Source of the DNA: Leptobrachium leishanense
Taxonomy: Eukaryota; Chordata; Amphibia; Anura; Megophryidae
Direction of reading: 5' to 3'
Assembly (NCBI GenBank): GCA_009667805.1
Contig: CM019064.1
Coordinates: 108,226,328 to 108,290,327, forward strand
DNA: 64,000 nt
Below, in pieces: positions 12,065-22,825 of this stretch. The position numbers and the translations under genes were made by a program. How positions within the stretch are numbered: the stretch's first letter is position 1; each line of letters opens with the position of its first letter. A model generated the notes under the pieces. The model searched no databases, was not told the origin of the DNA, and was given only the letters and a program-made list of their open reading frames with translations.

Positions 12065-12480
12065 AAGGGAAGGTTTGTGAGGGTCCTGAGGAGCAACATC
12101 ACTAGTGGCCTGCTCTACGTTGGGGCCTGTTCAGGTCTAACAAAGATTTAGCTCGATTGTGCCATTACAGGAATGGCTGTTCCATATGCAAATAAGGCTG
12201 CTATCACCCAGAAAGGGTGGCCAGTACTGAAATGCCAAGAAAGTCATCCCTGCATGAGAGGTGCAGCAACCCACGACTATCGTTTCTGTCTTGCTAGGCC
12301 TCGTCAGGAGGGTATAGCTGAGACCCCTTTAGGCACCTTCAAGCAAGAGTTCCATGTCTGGATTACCCTGTAAATTTATAGTGAGAAAAATAGGTTAGTG
12401 AGGGTCCTAAGGACGAGAAACGGCACTAGTGGCCTGCTCTATGGTGTGGCACACTCAGGTCTCACAAGGCTTTGAGGTAA
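12065..12480 (-). repeat. Dispersed repeat with near-canonical hammerhead
   Basis: The segment GTGAGGGTCCT...CACTAGTGGCCTGCTCT occurs at about 12077 and again at about 12398, giving direct repeats of about 80 bp around a 240-bp centre that contains the hammerhead on the minus strand. Terminal direct repeats around a hammerhead recall pseudo-LTR or retrozyme organisation. The family is not recognised. Confidence 0.5.
12268..12316 (-). ncRNA. Hammerhead ribozyme-like sequence, type I layout
   Basis: The minus strand reads CTGACGA, helix II sequence, GAAAC, GATA, GTC. This is a full conserved core with a 2-bp helix III (AC/GU) closed by a GATA loop and a GTC cleavage triplet. Helix I can form from ACCCTC and GTGGGT (C-G, U.U, three C-G, A-U). 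Helix II (GGCCT AGCA AGACA) has two disruptions and would be five pairs with two transitions or transversions reversed. It fits the known type I fold better than any other copy here. Activity is doubtful because of helix II. Confidence 0.6.
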
Positions 12481-12547
12481 CTCCTTTTCGCCAGCTAACG
12501 GCGACATCTTCCTGCCAAATAGGATATTAGAGTAACGAATATATTTA

Positions 12548-12677
12548 GGGCCATATTACATAGTTGGTGCTAACTTAACCAGAGCTGTTGTAAACTTCCC
12601 AGAGCCATTATAGTCTATGGAGGTTTTCAGTTTACAACAGCTCTGGTTAAGTTAGCACCAACATTGTAATACTGCCC
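12548..12677. mobile_element. Foldback MITE with TTA duplication
   Basis: A 130-bp element with about 48-bp inverted arms (GGGCCATATTACATAG, then GTTGGTGCTAACTTAACC and the complement) around a 34-bp loop. It is flanked by TTA at 12545-12547 and 12678-12680. A GGG terminus with a TTA/TAA duplication fits PIF/Harbinger MITEs. Confidence 0.85.
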
Positions 12678-13332
12678 TTAGAGTAGTTAAAAATTATTTT
12701 CCAAAAAATATCAATGTTTCCTGACAGTGGTTTTCAGGATAATAAACTGGAAGTAAAGGTTTTAAGAGAAAAGCCTGAGCCAAGCTATATCAATGTATGT
12801 GGCTTGGGTACAGATAATCTGTCAATCTTGGCATTTATATTTTATGATAATATATTAATATGATTTAATAATATTTAATATATCATGTCTTAAATTACAA
12901 ATTATCGGGATATGCAGTGTTTCAATTAGGGTATTGTTTATACTGCTTTTTTCATTAACACATCGCAGAGATCATCTCTGAAAAGGTAATATAGTTTTGG
13001 TACAGATTGGAAAACAGGTTGGATTTTATGAAAATGTTTTTCTTGCTCACCACAGATGCTCTTGATAATTTAGCGTTTTGGACAACTGAATATTACTCAT
13101 GAGTAATATTATAAGACAGAAAGACATGGAATGTCTGAATAAATGAGTAGCAGAGTCTTAAAATGAAGAAATTTCTCATAATAATTGGGCTCCACAAATA
13201 TAATTTCTGAATATGTTTTAAAAACATTTGTGACTTAGTCTTTCTCTCTCTACATACTGTACAATAAATAATCTATAAATCCTGCACTCTGGTGTATCCA
13301 TTCCTGACTTTGTCTGGTGCAGTCCAAACCTT

Positions 13333-13787
13333 TTAGGCTGGGGTCAGACGAGCGTAGTGTTCACGTCCGTGATTGCGCCTAAAAAGTACGTCCGTGATAG
13401 CATGAAAGTAAGTCCATGGAGCCTGACACATGAAGTACGTCCGCACTGAACTGCGGACGCACAACGGCCGCGGCAAACGGACGCAGGTTAGGCAAGAACG
13501 TAATACTGCTAGAAGGGACGTGCGGAGTGCGCCACGTCCATAACGTCTGCATAGCTTTGTGTGTGAGTGATGGAGCGAGGTCAGACGGACTGCATTTATA
13601 CGTCCAGCATTTTTGACGGACAGAATGTTTTTTCATTGTAATTTATTTTCCCCTCCTACATCCGTCAAAAAATAACTTCAGTGAAAAAACGGACTGTGTG
13701 ACCACTACTGCGTCATCCGTACTGACGATGTCCGTACTGCACGGACTAACAGTCCGTAGAAATCACGCTCGTCTGACCCCAGCCTAA
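13333..13787. mobile_element. MITE of the GGGTCAGACGAGCG family, copy 1
   Basis: The 455-bp element begins TTAGGCTGGGGTCAGACGAG and ends with its reverse complement. The interior is CpG-rich and repeats CGTCCG/CGGACG motifs in both orientations. TTA and TAA occupy the extreme ends and may be the target. Relatives are at 60627-61059 and 63825 onward. Only chance frames are present. Confidence 0.75.
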
Positions 13788-14084
13788 CATGCGCATCCAC
13801 AAAGAGGAATATAAATAAAAACATGCTTTAATCACATAATAAGAAGTATTAGTTTCATCAAGTCAAGCCGACATTTCAATCTATGCTAGTGGACCATTAG
13901 TTGGACAATTAATACTGTATTACATTTTCATTTATATGGTTTCCTATGAGAAAGACGTGTGAAAAAGTGCATCAAATAAATGTGTCGTTAAAAAAGACTC
14001 TCAAATTCAAATTGGATGATCCAATTTAGCTTTGACCAATTTTAACACTTCGGGCAAATCAGAACATAATTTTTGATAGAATTT
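13788..14084. other. No recognised feature
   Basis: AT-rich intron; possible start of the element holding the CCCTAA-like tract. Confidence 0.45.
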
Positions 14085-14230
14085 ATGGTTAGGGTTATAA
14101 ATGTAACCCTAACCCTAAAACAAGCACAAAAACTAACCTAGCCCTAACTCTTATTTCTAACTCTAACACTAGTTTTTAACCCTAACTTCTAATCCTAATC
14201 CCAATATCTAACCCTAACCTCTAACTGTAT
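14085..14230. repeat. Degenerate CCCTAA/TAACCC tract
   Basis: About 145 bp of irregular AACCCTAACC-like repeats, starting with an inverted GGTTAGGGTT next to AACCCTAACCC. Flanking AAATTGG/CCAATTT boxes (about 14010-14040 and 14290-14330) are inverted, which suggests a MITE body and not a telomere remnant. Confidence 0.6.
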
Positions 14231-14744
14231 CAACTGTATCAAACATGGTGCTCCAATAAGGGTGGAGTGTCAAAATCAGCCTTGGCCTAAATTGGAGGGT
14301 CAAAACAGCCAGGTCCAAATTGGAACAAGTGTCCAATTCAGGCCCTGCCTGAATCTAACGCATCTTTTTTGAGAAATTACCCATTTCAACATAGAAGTGC
14401 AAATGAGCTGAAATAGAGGTTGAAAGAATAATAGACCCATACAGAATAGTTTGGGGGGGTCAAAGATCACCTGATCACCACAGGTGAACACCGCAGTGTG
14501 CTAAACTGATACACAAAAAACCCATGTAACAAAATAAAGTGAAGTAATAAAATAAATATATAACAAATTAATTATAATTATACAGAAACTAGTCAGGCAA
14601 ACAGGCCTCAGGAACACATTCTCTGAAAAAAACAGTGTAAGGATTTTTTTTAATTTAATCCTGAGGGACAAGACACACTTGGTTCCATATTTCAAAAGCA
14701 TTTTCTGTGGAGTATTGAAAGCCTTCTATCATTGTCCCTTGGTG

Positions 14745-14965
14745 ATACCAGGACTTGGTCAACTTCAATAATTAGGATAGAGGTTGACGTGTCTCCAGAA
14801 AGTGGTGGGCCACTGGTTTATCTGAAGACCCACAACTGTGTGCAGACTGTATGGAGGATTGATGTGCTTGAATACATTTTCTCAGATCATTTTCAGTCAT
14901 TCCAACGTAAGCTAGACCATAGAACCACTGCATTTTATATACCACAACACTAGTGGTAATGTAAT
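14745..14965 (-). pseudogene. Penelope-like element relic: GIY-YIG endonuclease end
   Basis: The minus strand encodes VVVYKMQ..., then GLAYVGMTENDLRKCIQAH and DKPVAHHFLETRQPLS. These correspond to YKILCPCGLAYVG and DKPVARHFLQCGHPLS in the intact element at 47590-48816. GIY-YIG nucleases nick DNA during Penelope retrotransposition. The reading frame continues only into unrelated sequence and the rest of the element is missing, so this is a truncated, dead copy. It is a different subfamily from the element at 46668, judging by the divergence. Confidence 0.8.
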
Positions 14966-15027
14966 GTTTTATAACAGATTGTCTGCCTGCATATGGATGA
15001 GCAACTGCACCCCCGGAGTCATTTGTC

Positions 15028-15110
15028 CACAGGACATACTTGAAAATGAGGGAAATCTCAAGTGTATCCTTCCTGGTAAAATAATTTCTCAAAAATAAAT
15101 AAATAAATCA
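15028..15110 (+). mobile_element. LINE 3' terminus with AAATA tail
   Basis: Contains GGACATACTTGAAAATGAG, TATCCTTCCTGGTAAAATA and a tail of AAATAAATAAATAAAT. The same end closes the LINE fragment at 46270-46357 and appears reversed at 63748-63823. Severely 5'-truncated copy. Confidence 0.75.
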
Positions 15111-15365
15111 GACCAACCTGCACAGCTAAATAAAAAAAAAAAGGATTCCTAGTGAGTTCACAATCTTTAAATGATTGCTGGTTATAGGTTGATTGTGTAT
15201 TTTAAAAAAGTAATTTAAAAGATTTTTTATATATAAAAAACACTATTAAACCAGGTTCCTGCCAGTGGTTATTTGGAAAACCATTTGGTAGTGAAAGGGT
15301 TAATTCCAAGCTTTCTTAGACTTTGCTTAAAGTGAATTAAAAGAATCTTATTGAGAATTGTTTAA

Positions 15366-16517
15366 CCCCTTGGCTGCGGAGGACGTGTGAGGAACGTCCT
15401 CATTACCTCCCACCATATGCGGAGGACATTCCCCACACGTCACCCCCTAGCGGGAGCCCTGCGAGGGATACTCACCTCTCTCTCCAGGGGTCCTGCAGCG
15501 TTCTGATTTCCTGGAAGTCAGACGCCTCTTTTCTGGGCCTCCCCGCGCAAATGACGTGATTGCGCCATGTGCGATGACGTCATTTTCAGGTGACCCCCTG
15601 GCAATGCCGGGAGATCGCCTGAAAGGGAGGGGGAATCCTTTGGGATCCCTCTCCCTCCCGATCGGGAGGTCCCATAAGGACAAGCCAGGCACCGCTTAAA
15701 AGGGGAGAGTCTCCCCTTTAAAGCAGTACATGGCTTTAACCCCTGAGGCACCGGGCCTAGCATCGCGGCCTATTTCTGGTGGGGGCTGCCATCTTGGATG
15801 GAGGCTCAATCTCCGGGTCCCCCCTCGCCACCTGACATCATCACACATGGCATGATGACTTCAGTTAGCCGGGGAACCCTTAGCTGCCTGGGGATTTCCT
15901 AACAAAATCCCCTGGTGGGATCGTTTGAACCCCATATCTCCTGAACGGTGGCGAGTATGGCCTTTCAAATGATACCAAACATGACCATGTTTAAAGTTAA
16001 GAAAATTGATAAAATGAAAAATAATATTTAAAAAAAAGTGCTTTTTTTGTGTTATTTTTATTAATGCAGCAATATTGTTCCCATTTCAATTATAATGTGA
16101 GCAATCATGCTGCACTAATGATTTTATTTTATGGGGTGCGTTTGCTAAAAATCACGTACTTCCCCCCCAAAAAATGTAACGAGTCCCCATTTCTTATTTT
16201 TTTAACAAGTGCACCCCATAGTAAATATACCCACAAAGGCTCGGATGATAAAATGTGAAAACAAAAACAATTTACATGCTGTAGATTTTTAAAAATTCTA
16301 ATTTTATTGCATTTTTTGTTATAATATACAGGCAGGAAATGACGTATACATATAATAAGGATATATTATGAATCTGTCGAGTCTGCCGGAAGCAACGATA
16401 TATAATATGTCTGGGTCGTATAATAAAACGTGGCTGCAAATCTCGTTTAAACATGATGAGCAAATGCGGTAGAAAATTAGCTCAGCACACGACGTGAAAT
16501 GGCTCAGCAGTGAAGGG
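15366..16517. mobile_element. TTAA-flanked piggyBac-like MITE, copy 3
   Basis: 1152 bp from CCCCTTGGCTGCGGAGG after TTAA (15362-15365) to GCTCAGCAGTGAAGGG before ATAA (a decayed TTAA, 16518-16521). The AT-rich half (about 15950-16517) matches copy 4 at 34330-34950 closely, including the GCAGCAATATTGTTCCCATT box. The GC-rich half consists of successive hairpins. No transposase. Confidence 0.8.
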
Positions 16518-17344
16518 ATAAATAACAAATTAGCAACTAAGATTCTTTAATGTGTTAAATCATGCATGATCGATGTTGATGAGTGCTGTAACACCAGATT
16601 GTTTGACTGGAGGATTTGCTATGATGATGATTTATCATATTATTGTCAAAGGACAGTGACCCATCAACTTTGAATGCCCTTTCAGTTACCAGTTAAATAT
16701 TCAGTGACCTATTACCCTTGAGTGATCTTCTATTTCTTGGTGAAAGGTTCAGTGACCCACCAACTTCAAGTTATTTTTCATATTTCCTGCTACAAGACGT
16801 TAGATGGGAGTATTTAACCTTTAAAATACAACTGTTCAAGATCAGGGCTGCCTACTCATTAGCTAGAATATGGAACACTGCTATATTGTGAATCCTGCAT
16901 TTTGGCACAACAGGCTTGAACATTTGCAAGTGATCTGCATAAAGGACATTCTAAGAGCCAAGAGCTTCTGAAATGTCAGCCAACAGCAATACATTTATTA
17001 GAAATAAAAAATATGAACAGCATTTTGTTTTTCTCAACATCATCAGTGAAGATTTAGAAGTGGACAACTCTGGTGAAATTGCAAAGCTTAAAGTTTATGT
17101 ATATAGGATGCAAAAGCACATTTACTCAGTATTCAGAGGTCTTAAAGGCAAAAAGTGTTCCAATACAAACTGTCAATATATTTAGCTCATAACCAAAATA
17201 GAACATTTTATGCATTAGTTTGAGGTTTGATTTGAAAAATATTAAATTTATTTTGATGCTCCATTTTTATATCTACAAGCACAACCTGCCGTTAATAAAA
17301 CTGGCCAAAAGTGTGTTGGGCCACAAAGACCATGGCTATAGGGC
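16518..17344. other. No recognised feature
   Basis: AT-rich intron. GTGACC boxes recur at about 16658, 16704 and 16753 at roughly 50-bp spacing, a weak tandem pattern. Confidence 0.5.
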
Positions 17345-17353
17345 TAAGTAGAG

Positions 17354-17923
17354 GGGTACCGGAAAAAATCCCTACAGCCAAGTTCCCTAATGCCAACATC
17401 CCGACGGCCAATTTTCAGACTAAACAAGTGCCGGACATCCCAACTTCCCTACACGGCCAACTTCCAGACATCCATAATCCCAGCGGCTAACCCTAATACT
17501 AACACCATAACCCTAGGTTTAGGGGTGTTAGGTAGGATTAGGTCTAGGTTTAGGGGGTTAGGGTTAGGGCTAGGTTTATGGGGTTAGGTTTAGGGCTAGA
17601 TTTAGGGGGTTAGGGTTGGGCTAGGTTTGGGGGCTAGGGTTAGGGCTAGGTTTAGGGGGGATTAGGGTTAGGGCTAGGTTTAGGGGGTTAGGGCTAGTTT
17701 TAAGGGGTTAGGTTTAAGGCTAGATTTAGGGGGGTTAGGGCTAGGTTTTGGGGGGATTAGAGTTAGGGCTAGGTTTAGGGGGTCAGGGAGCCGTTGAGAT
17801 TTTGGATGTCTGGAAGTTGGCCATCAGGGAGTTGTCTGTGTAGGGAAGTTGGCAGTGTAGGGAAGTTGGCCGTCGGGATTTTGGCATTAGGGAACCTGGT
17901 TGTAGGGATTTCGACCCAAACCC
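17354..17923. mobile_element. MITE with TTAGGG-like interior and 9-bp duplication
   Basis: A 570-bp element with inverted ends (AATCCCTACAGCCAAGTTCC on the left; the right end reads AATCCCTACAACCAGGTTCC on the other strand). It is flanked by TAAGTAGAG at 17345-17353 and 17924-17932. The middle (17505-17790) is an irregular array of GGTTAGGGCTAGGTTTAGGG. An 8-9 bp duplication with GGG termini would suit a Mutator-like or hAT-like element. Confidence 0.8.
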
Positions 17924-17932
17924 TAAGTAGAG

Positions 17933-18226
17933 AGACCCATTGATCTACCATCGTTTACCTTACAGGACTACCACTAAGGCTCGATAGACATCCACAACTG
18001 GGCCAGCTTTCTATTATGATATAGACTAATTATCCTGGCAGAACAATTAATGAGTAAAGTCACATACTGTGGGCTGGTGGTTTTGGAGAATGGGGATGCA
18101 TAGGTAATACTTAAATTTAAGAACGGTTACAGGAACTTGTGTGCCACTGAGAATTTATGTGAAGCAAAATTAATATTCATATTTTGATTGTTATTCCTTC
18201 TGTTATACAAATCATAGTGTTAAATA
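17933..18226. other. No recognised feature
   Basis: Ordinary AT-rich intron sequence. Confidence 0.5.
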
Positions 18227-18490
18227 TTGTTTTACAACATGTTGCTGTGTATATTAAATAAATATCCAAACACTCCTTCATTCAGGACCCACACTTTAAC
18301 TTGTCCAGTGCTTCAGCAAATGGATGTAATACTCCAGGGACACAGCCAGCACTCCAAGGACGTCCGTACCATTTACAAATTATTTTTAATAAGTATATCA
18401 ACGTTTCAACATAATTTACATGTTTTCATCAGGGCGTCATTACATGCTCTCCTGAGGAAGGCATATAATTTATGCTAATAAACTAATAAA
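18227..18490 (-). repeat. Repeat fragment carrying a hammerhead core
   Basis: A segment ending in AATAAACTAATAAAG with an internal hammerhead-like motif on the minus strand. The open frame across it has no similarity to any protein I know. It may be a solo Penelope pseudo-LTR relic. Confidence 0.45.
18398..18437 (-). ncRNA. Hammerhead-like motif with intact core boxes
   Basis: The minus strand reads CTGATGA, A, AACAT-loop-ATGTT, then GAAACGTT. The five-pair stem differs in sequence from the 46817 copy (GGCTC/GAGCC) but keeps pairing. Helix I pairing is poor. Confidence 0.55.
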
Positions 18491-18798
18491 GCAGAACCTT
18501 AGCTGCATCTTGTGTGAGAAATTATGGGGATACAAGCATTGTTTTTCAGGTGAAAATAAGAAGATTTGTTGGCTTTCTCGATGAGGTGAGCAAAAGTGAA
18601 ATCAGAGTGAAAGGTGACACCACGTTTTTGTGCTTAAATGTGGGAATTTTTTTATGTTTTCCAGTAATATTCAATAACAATCTTCACTCATACTAATTCT
18701 ATAAAGACATATCCTAAAAAGAAGTTATGAACATTTAAACTATGCATTAAATTGTTTCAAATCAAATTGAATGGGTCCTGTGAAAGATAATTCTCATA

Positions 18799-19059
18799 GG
18801 GGGGTTACTCAAACAGTGCTGGTGTTTTCCGAAAATGCAAACACTAGTGAAAATCGACTTTACTGCAATGTCAACAAACGCAGTGCTTCACAAAAGAGAA
18901 ATCCAATTAGCGGCAGGAGACGTTTCACAGTGAAGTTACTCCTGACACTGTTTAGATTTCTCTTTTATGAAACTATGTTGTTTGTCCTCATTGCAACAAC
19001 AGCAATTTTCAACAGTGTTGGCACCTTTCAGCAAGCACCAGCAACCTTTGAATAACCCT
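18799..19059. mobile_element. Short TIR element of the GTT family (probable)
   Basis: Starts GGGGGGTTACTCAAACAGTG and ends CAACCTTTGAATAACCCTT. The inverted ends resemble 10365-11282, with CTGGTG(C/T)TT next to each end. The duplication is not clear. The 94-residue frame through it is not protein-like. Confidence 0.5.
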
Positions 19060-20478
19060 TAAATCTGTTACTTATATTCTATCCAATATATATTGTGTTC
19101 AATGATATTTCTAGATCTGATCATTGCATGGTTTTAATCCCAGGGTAGAATGAATGGTGAGATATTAAAAATAAATAATAAAAAAGGAAAATAAGAGAAC
19201 AGAAATGAGTCTTTTAGCTTATCTGGTGTGCCCATATTCCTATCGACTTATTAATCATAACATTGAACTCATGACAGCCCTAAGCCTTCCTCAAATCATT
19301 GCTGCAATAATCCATTTTGACAGGACCTTAATCTATTAATAGAGGAGGATTTATTATAAGTGGTATTTTCATATGCTACTATTCTTAGCCATGACAATAT
19401 ACAATCTATTAAATATGTCTATCATGGATATTAATAAAGTGATTTTAATACTCTATTTTTCGATGGATCACACAGAAACAAGAAGTATATTTCTAAAATG
19501 TTTAGGTTGATAGGCTTTTGTATCCAAAGTCATGTAACATAATTAGTTGAGCAAAACTGCTAGAATACAACAATTCAATGAGCATCTGCCTTTCATTTTA
19601 CGACAACACAATAAGCAAGACATAAATTAGAATATCTTTGATCTCCCTGAAAAATTGTTCTTCCATCATTTTCCGAATGCAATGTTATCATGAGAAATGA
19701 ACAACTCTTTATTTCCTTTTTATCTGATAGCACAACTCAGCAGACACAAAACAGGAAAGACAGTTCACTTCTTACTGAGATATCTTGAATGGGTGATTTA
19801 GTTTAATTTTAGAATAGTATCGCTACAATGGGGGGGGGGGCATCAGATACCACGTGGTATTGCTATCTACCGAAAATATATAATTGTTTTATATTTACCA
19901 TACAATTTAAATATATATAAATTTTCAGCATGATAAGAACAATCTTCCAAGTTACTATCACTTTACTATATTTGGCCATAGATTGCTACATAATGTCGAG
20001 ATGCTAAAACATTCACACAATCTAGTGTACATACACAGTTGTATCGATTTATACATAAAGCCCCATAGTTTCAAATGACTTCTGAATGAATATGAAAATA
20101 GAAACGTCATTCTAATGACAGGTCCAGATGGTTACTTGAAGCCAACTATACATAAACTGTCCATGTATGAGACATAAGCAAGATAAATAATGTACACTAC
20201 AGTTCAAAGAAAATTGTTTGTGAAATGATCTAAAGAGGTCTTTTGATGATTGCTCTCTGCCATGTAATGATCTTTGATGTTCAAAAAGATATTTGCTGTC
20301 AAGGAGTAGGCAAGGAGAACAAAGGCAAACAAAACCCACTAAAAAAAAATAGATGTTTCAAAAGGCCTACAAACAACAAAGTGATAAATGCCAAAATAAA
20401 CAAGTGTCTTCTGGCTCCTTGTCTCTACTTCTTTTGCAAAGTATAAATGTCTAGACATGCTTGTGCTTGTGGTGGTTC
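19060..20478. other. No recognised feature
   Basis: AT-rich intron with a run of ten G at about 19830. Confidence 0.55.
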
Positions 20479-20486
20479 CCTTAGAC

Positions 20487-20667
20487 CAGTGTTTCCCAAA
20501 CCTGTCCTCAGGACCCTCTGCCAGGTTTTCCAGATATCTGAAGCACAGCACAGGTGATATGATTTGCTGCTCAGTGATTGCAGGATTCAGTCTGCTTTTC
20601 TCCCAAGGTGATCTGCAAAATCTGGCCTGGTTGAGGCCGGGTCCGAGGACAGGTTTGGGAAACACTG
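20487..20667. mobile_element. hAT MITE with 8-bp duplication, second copy
   Basis: 181 bp, starting CAGTGTTTCCCAAACCTGTC and ending with the reverse complement. It is flanked by CCTTAGAC (20479-20486) and CCTTAGAT (20668-20675), one mismatch in eight. The core (AGATATCTGAAGCACAGCAC and GATCTGCAAAATCTGGCCTG) is shared with 4074-4257. Confidence 0.88.
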
Positions 20668-20675
20668 CCTTAGAT

Positions 20676-21017
20676 AAACAGAGACTGATTTTCTTCTGTT
20701 GAGATATTATATCAATTTATTTTACAATCATTGTGCCAAAGAAATAAGATTAAATCTTATATCATTTAATTTTTAGCATATGGTACACCTAACAGAGACA
20801 TTACGCACCCCCTTTTTCCAAATAGCAGTAGAATAAGCATTAACAAATATCCCCCCCTTCCCCATATCCTTAATCTGTGCTCAAAATTTAATATATTTTT
20901 GAGTTTGCTATCAGATTTCATATACAGGACATGGACAGAACACTGTATTGAGGTCCATTGGAAGGAGGCATGAAAAGGAAAATGTAAAATGTCCCTCTCA
21001 TTATTGTGGTAATATTG
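20676..21017. other. No recognised feature
   Basis: AT-rich intron, no identifiable repeats. Confidence 0.5.
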
Positions 21018-21897
21018 TCATGTCCCACTCCGGCAGAGGCAGCGCAAGAAAGGCAGAGCAAGGGCAGATCTGGTGCTGCTCCAATACCATGATCTACCTG
21101 GCAGCCCATTTCATGCCTTGCCCTGCCCTCTCAGTCCCAGTTTCCTCACTCCTTGCTGGCACCACAGGTGCATCAATTAAGAGCCTGGACTTCCTACATT
21201 AACCGGAAATACCCATAGCCCACTGCTTCTGCATTGAAGTTTGTTCAGTATCAGTGTTTCCGCCAGGCCGCAAACTTGCTTGCAATAGCTTTCCTGTTCT
21301 TTCTGGGAACTAACTCCTGCCGTGACCCCTGGCAAACCCACAGCACCTCCAGGCTTCCAGGCCTCTGCAGCACCTCCAGTCTTCCAGGCCCCTGCAGCAC
21401 CTCCAAAGACCCCCAGTGCCTCCAAGAACTCTAGTGCCCTGTGCCTTTACATCTCCTGTCATCCCTTTTCCTATCTCACTTGTCTCCTGCCTTCAGTAAG
21501 TGTCCTTGTGTCTTTCAGTTTCTATGTCTTCTGATTTCTGTTTATAGTCAGCTCCCTTCCTGTCCTGCTCTTTGTCTTTATTTTGATGTTCTGTATATCC
21601 TTCTGTTCAGTCCAGTTCCTGTCCACCTATCTGTTTCTCAGCTCCTTGTCCTGTCTTGTCTGCTTTGTGTGCTTTGCCCTAAGTATTGTGTATCAACCCC
21701 ATTCCTGTTTCATCCACCAGTCTGTTTTATTACTACTACTTTATTGATTGTCCCCTCTGTTTTTTTCCCCCATTGTTGTTGTTGTTCCCTGTTCAAATAA
21801 ACCATCAATTCATATTACTCCTAAATATCCGCTTCACTTCTTTTTTGTCACCGCATACCGGACTCAAACTAACCACCCCGCAAACTGAATCCTGACC
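21018..21897 (+). mobile_element. Possible solo LTR (low confidence)
   Basis: The 0.9-kb stretch is pyrimidine-rich, unlike its AT-rich surroundings. It starts TGTCATGTCCCACTCC, has a 33-bp CCAGGC...CAGCACCTCCA duplication (21350-21400), an AATAAA signal (about 21797), and ends near CTGACC. This recalls LTRs of amphibian Gypsy elements, but I could not find a matching 4-6 bp duplication. Confidence 0.35.
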
Positions 21898-22648
21898 TCA
21901 CTATTAAAATCATTGGAGATTTTTTTTTTTTAACAAACACTATAAAACAATTTTAACTTTTCTATAGATAGCTGCTCCATTCATCCAATTTTTTCCTTTT
22001 CATTATATGCTCGTATAAAAGTTGAGCCAACAGTCAACTAAATTAATTCTATCATTTTGAACAAATGACCTAGATTTCCAGAAATAAATCTATCTAAAGC
22101 ACAATGAGACACAATAGCATATAGTAATGTAAGCAAACTGCAACATCTCATGAAATAGAGTCACATATAGCAAACTGTATTCTTGACAGTCGTCCCAGAG
22201 GACACTACGTTAAGTTGGCTTATGGCGAAATTGAATGTTAACCCAGAATTCTATAATTTACTATAAAGGTTTCATGCACAAAACAATATTTATAATTTTT
22301 TGCAGTATAGAGACAAGTGATTGTATTGCTGATTTGCCCAACATAGGTTTGGTGAATATATATATAGACACACTACAAATGTGTATTTGAAGGCTAGTTT
22401 TGTTCAATAATGCATACAAATTAACAATAAGGTAGTAATTCAGTTATTAATATCTGATGGATATTCAAGGATAAATTATTTATTATCACCTTTGCAATTA
22501 GTCACAAAAAAGTGACATTAACACAAATATGTCACTCCTATTCTAATGAATTTCAGTCTGAAAAACAATATTAACACGTGCATACAAAAACATGAATAAG
22601 ACATCAGGTAGTGCTTTTAAATAGACAATAAAAGCATGTTCCTTATTT
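21898..22648. other. Intron sequence beside the exon, no recognised feature
   Basis: AT-rich DNA with no repeat ends. This is the proximal part of the downstream intron. Confidence 0.55.
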
Positions 22649-22654
22649 ACTTAC
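22649..22654 (-). other. Splice donor of the neuroligin exon
   Basis: The minus strand reads TTTTAG then GTAAGT, a full-consensus U2-type 5' splice site. It fixes the 3' end of the exon at 22655. Confidence 0.88.
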
Positions 22655-22807
22655 CTAAAATACCAAGCCTGTAGTTAAGTGTGACAACAATGACATTTCC
22701 ATGGCTTGCAAGTATACTTCCATCAATCATGTTCCCAGTACCCTCCATATAGGATCCTCCGTGTATGTAGACCATGACTGGCTTTTTACTGTTGGGATCA
22801 TGGATAT
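22655..22807 (-). CDS. NLGN4X: Neuroligin-4-like internal exon (partial coding sequence)
   Basis: Neuroligins are postsynaptic adhesion proteins that bind neurexins through an extracellular cholinesterase-like domain. The exon encodes about 51 residues of that domain, including [18 protein letters not shown] and [12 protein letters not shown] sits at the esterase oxyanion-hole position. From family knowledge, the entry segment [10 protein letters not shown] and the RLGILG ending match neuroligin-4 better than neuroligins 1-3. On the minus strand the exon follows a T-rich tract ending in TTTTAG and is followed by GTAAGTAA. Both ends split a codon after its first base, so the 153-nt exon is symmetric (phase 1-1). 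No stop occurs in frame. A His stands in ASHGNV where I recall Tyr in mammals. No other neuroligin exon was recognised in the window. The gene assignment is strong; the exact paralogue is likely but not proven. Confidence 0.9.
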
Positions 22808-22825
22808 CTAAAATAAAAATGTAAA
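22808..22825 (-). other. Splice acceptor and pyrimidine tract of the neuroligin exon
   Basis: The minus strand reads a T-rich stretch ending TTTTTATTTTAG directly before the first exon base. The tract is short and interrupted by A but acceptable as a 3' splice site. Confidence 0.82.

Larger units (their letters stand above)
1..22654 (-). other. Downstream intron of the neuroligin gene (partial)
   Basis: The gene runs on the minus strand, so lower coordinates lie downstream of the exon. No exon-like conserved open frame was found here, only repeats and unassigned AT-rich DNA. That it is a single intron is inferred from the absence of another exon. Confidence 0.7.

Noticed and set aside
17505..17790. 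Interstitial telomere
   Set aside because: The TTAGGG-like repeats are irregular and enclosed by inverted ends and a 9-bp duplication, so they belong to a mobile element.
18771..19055. A 94-residue frame with a hydrophobic stretch
   Set aside because: It lies inside a short inverted-repeat element and has no family resemblance.
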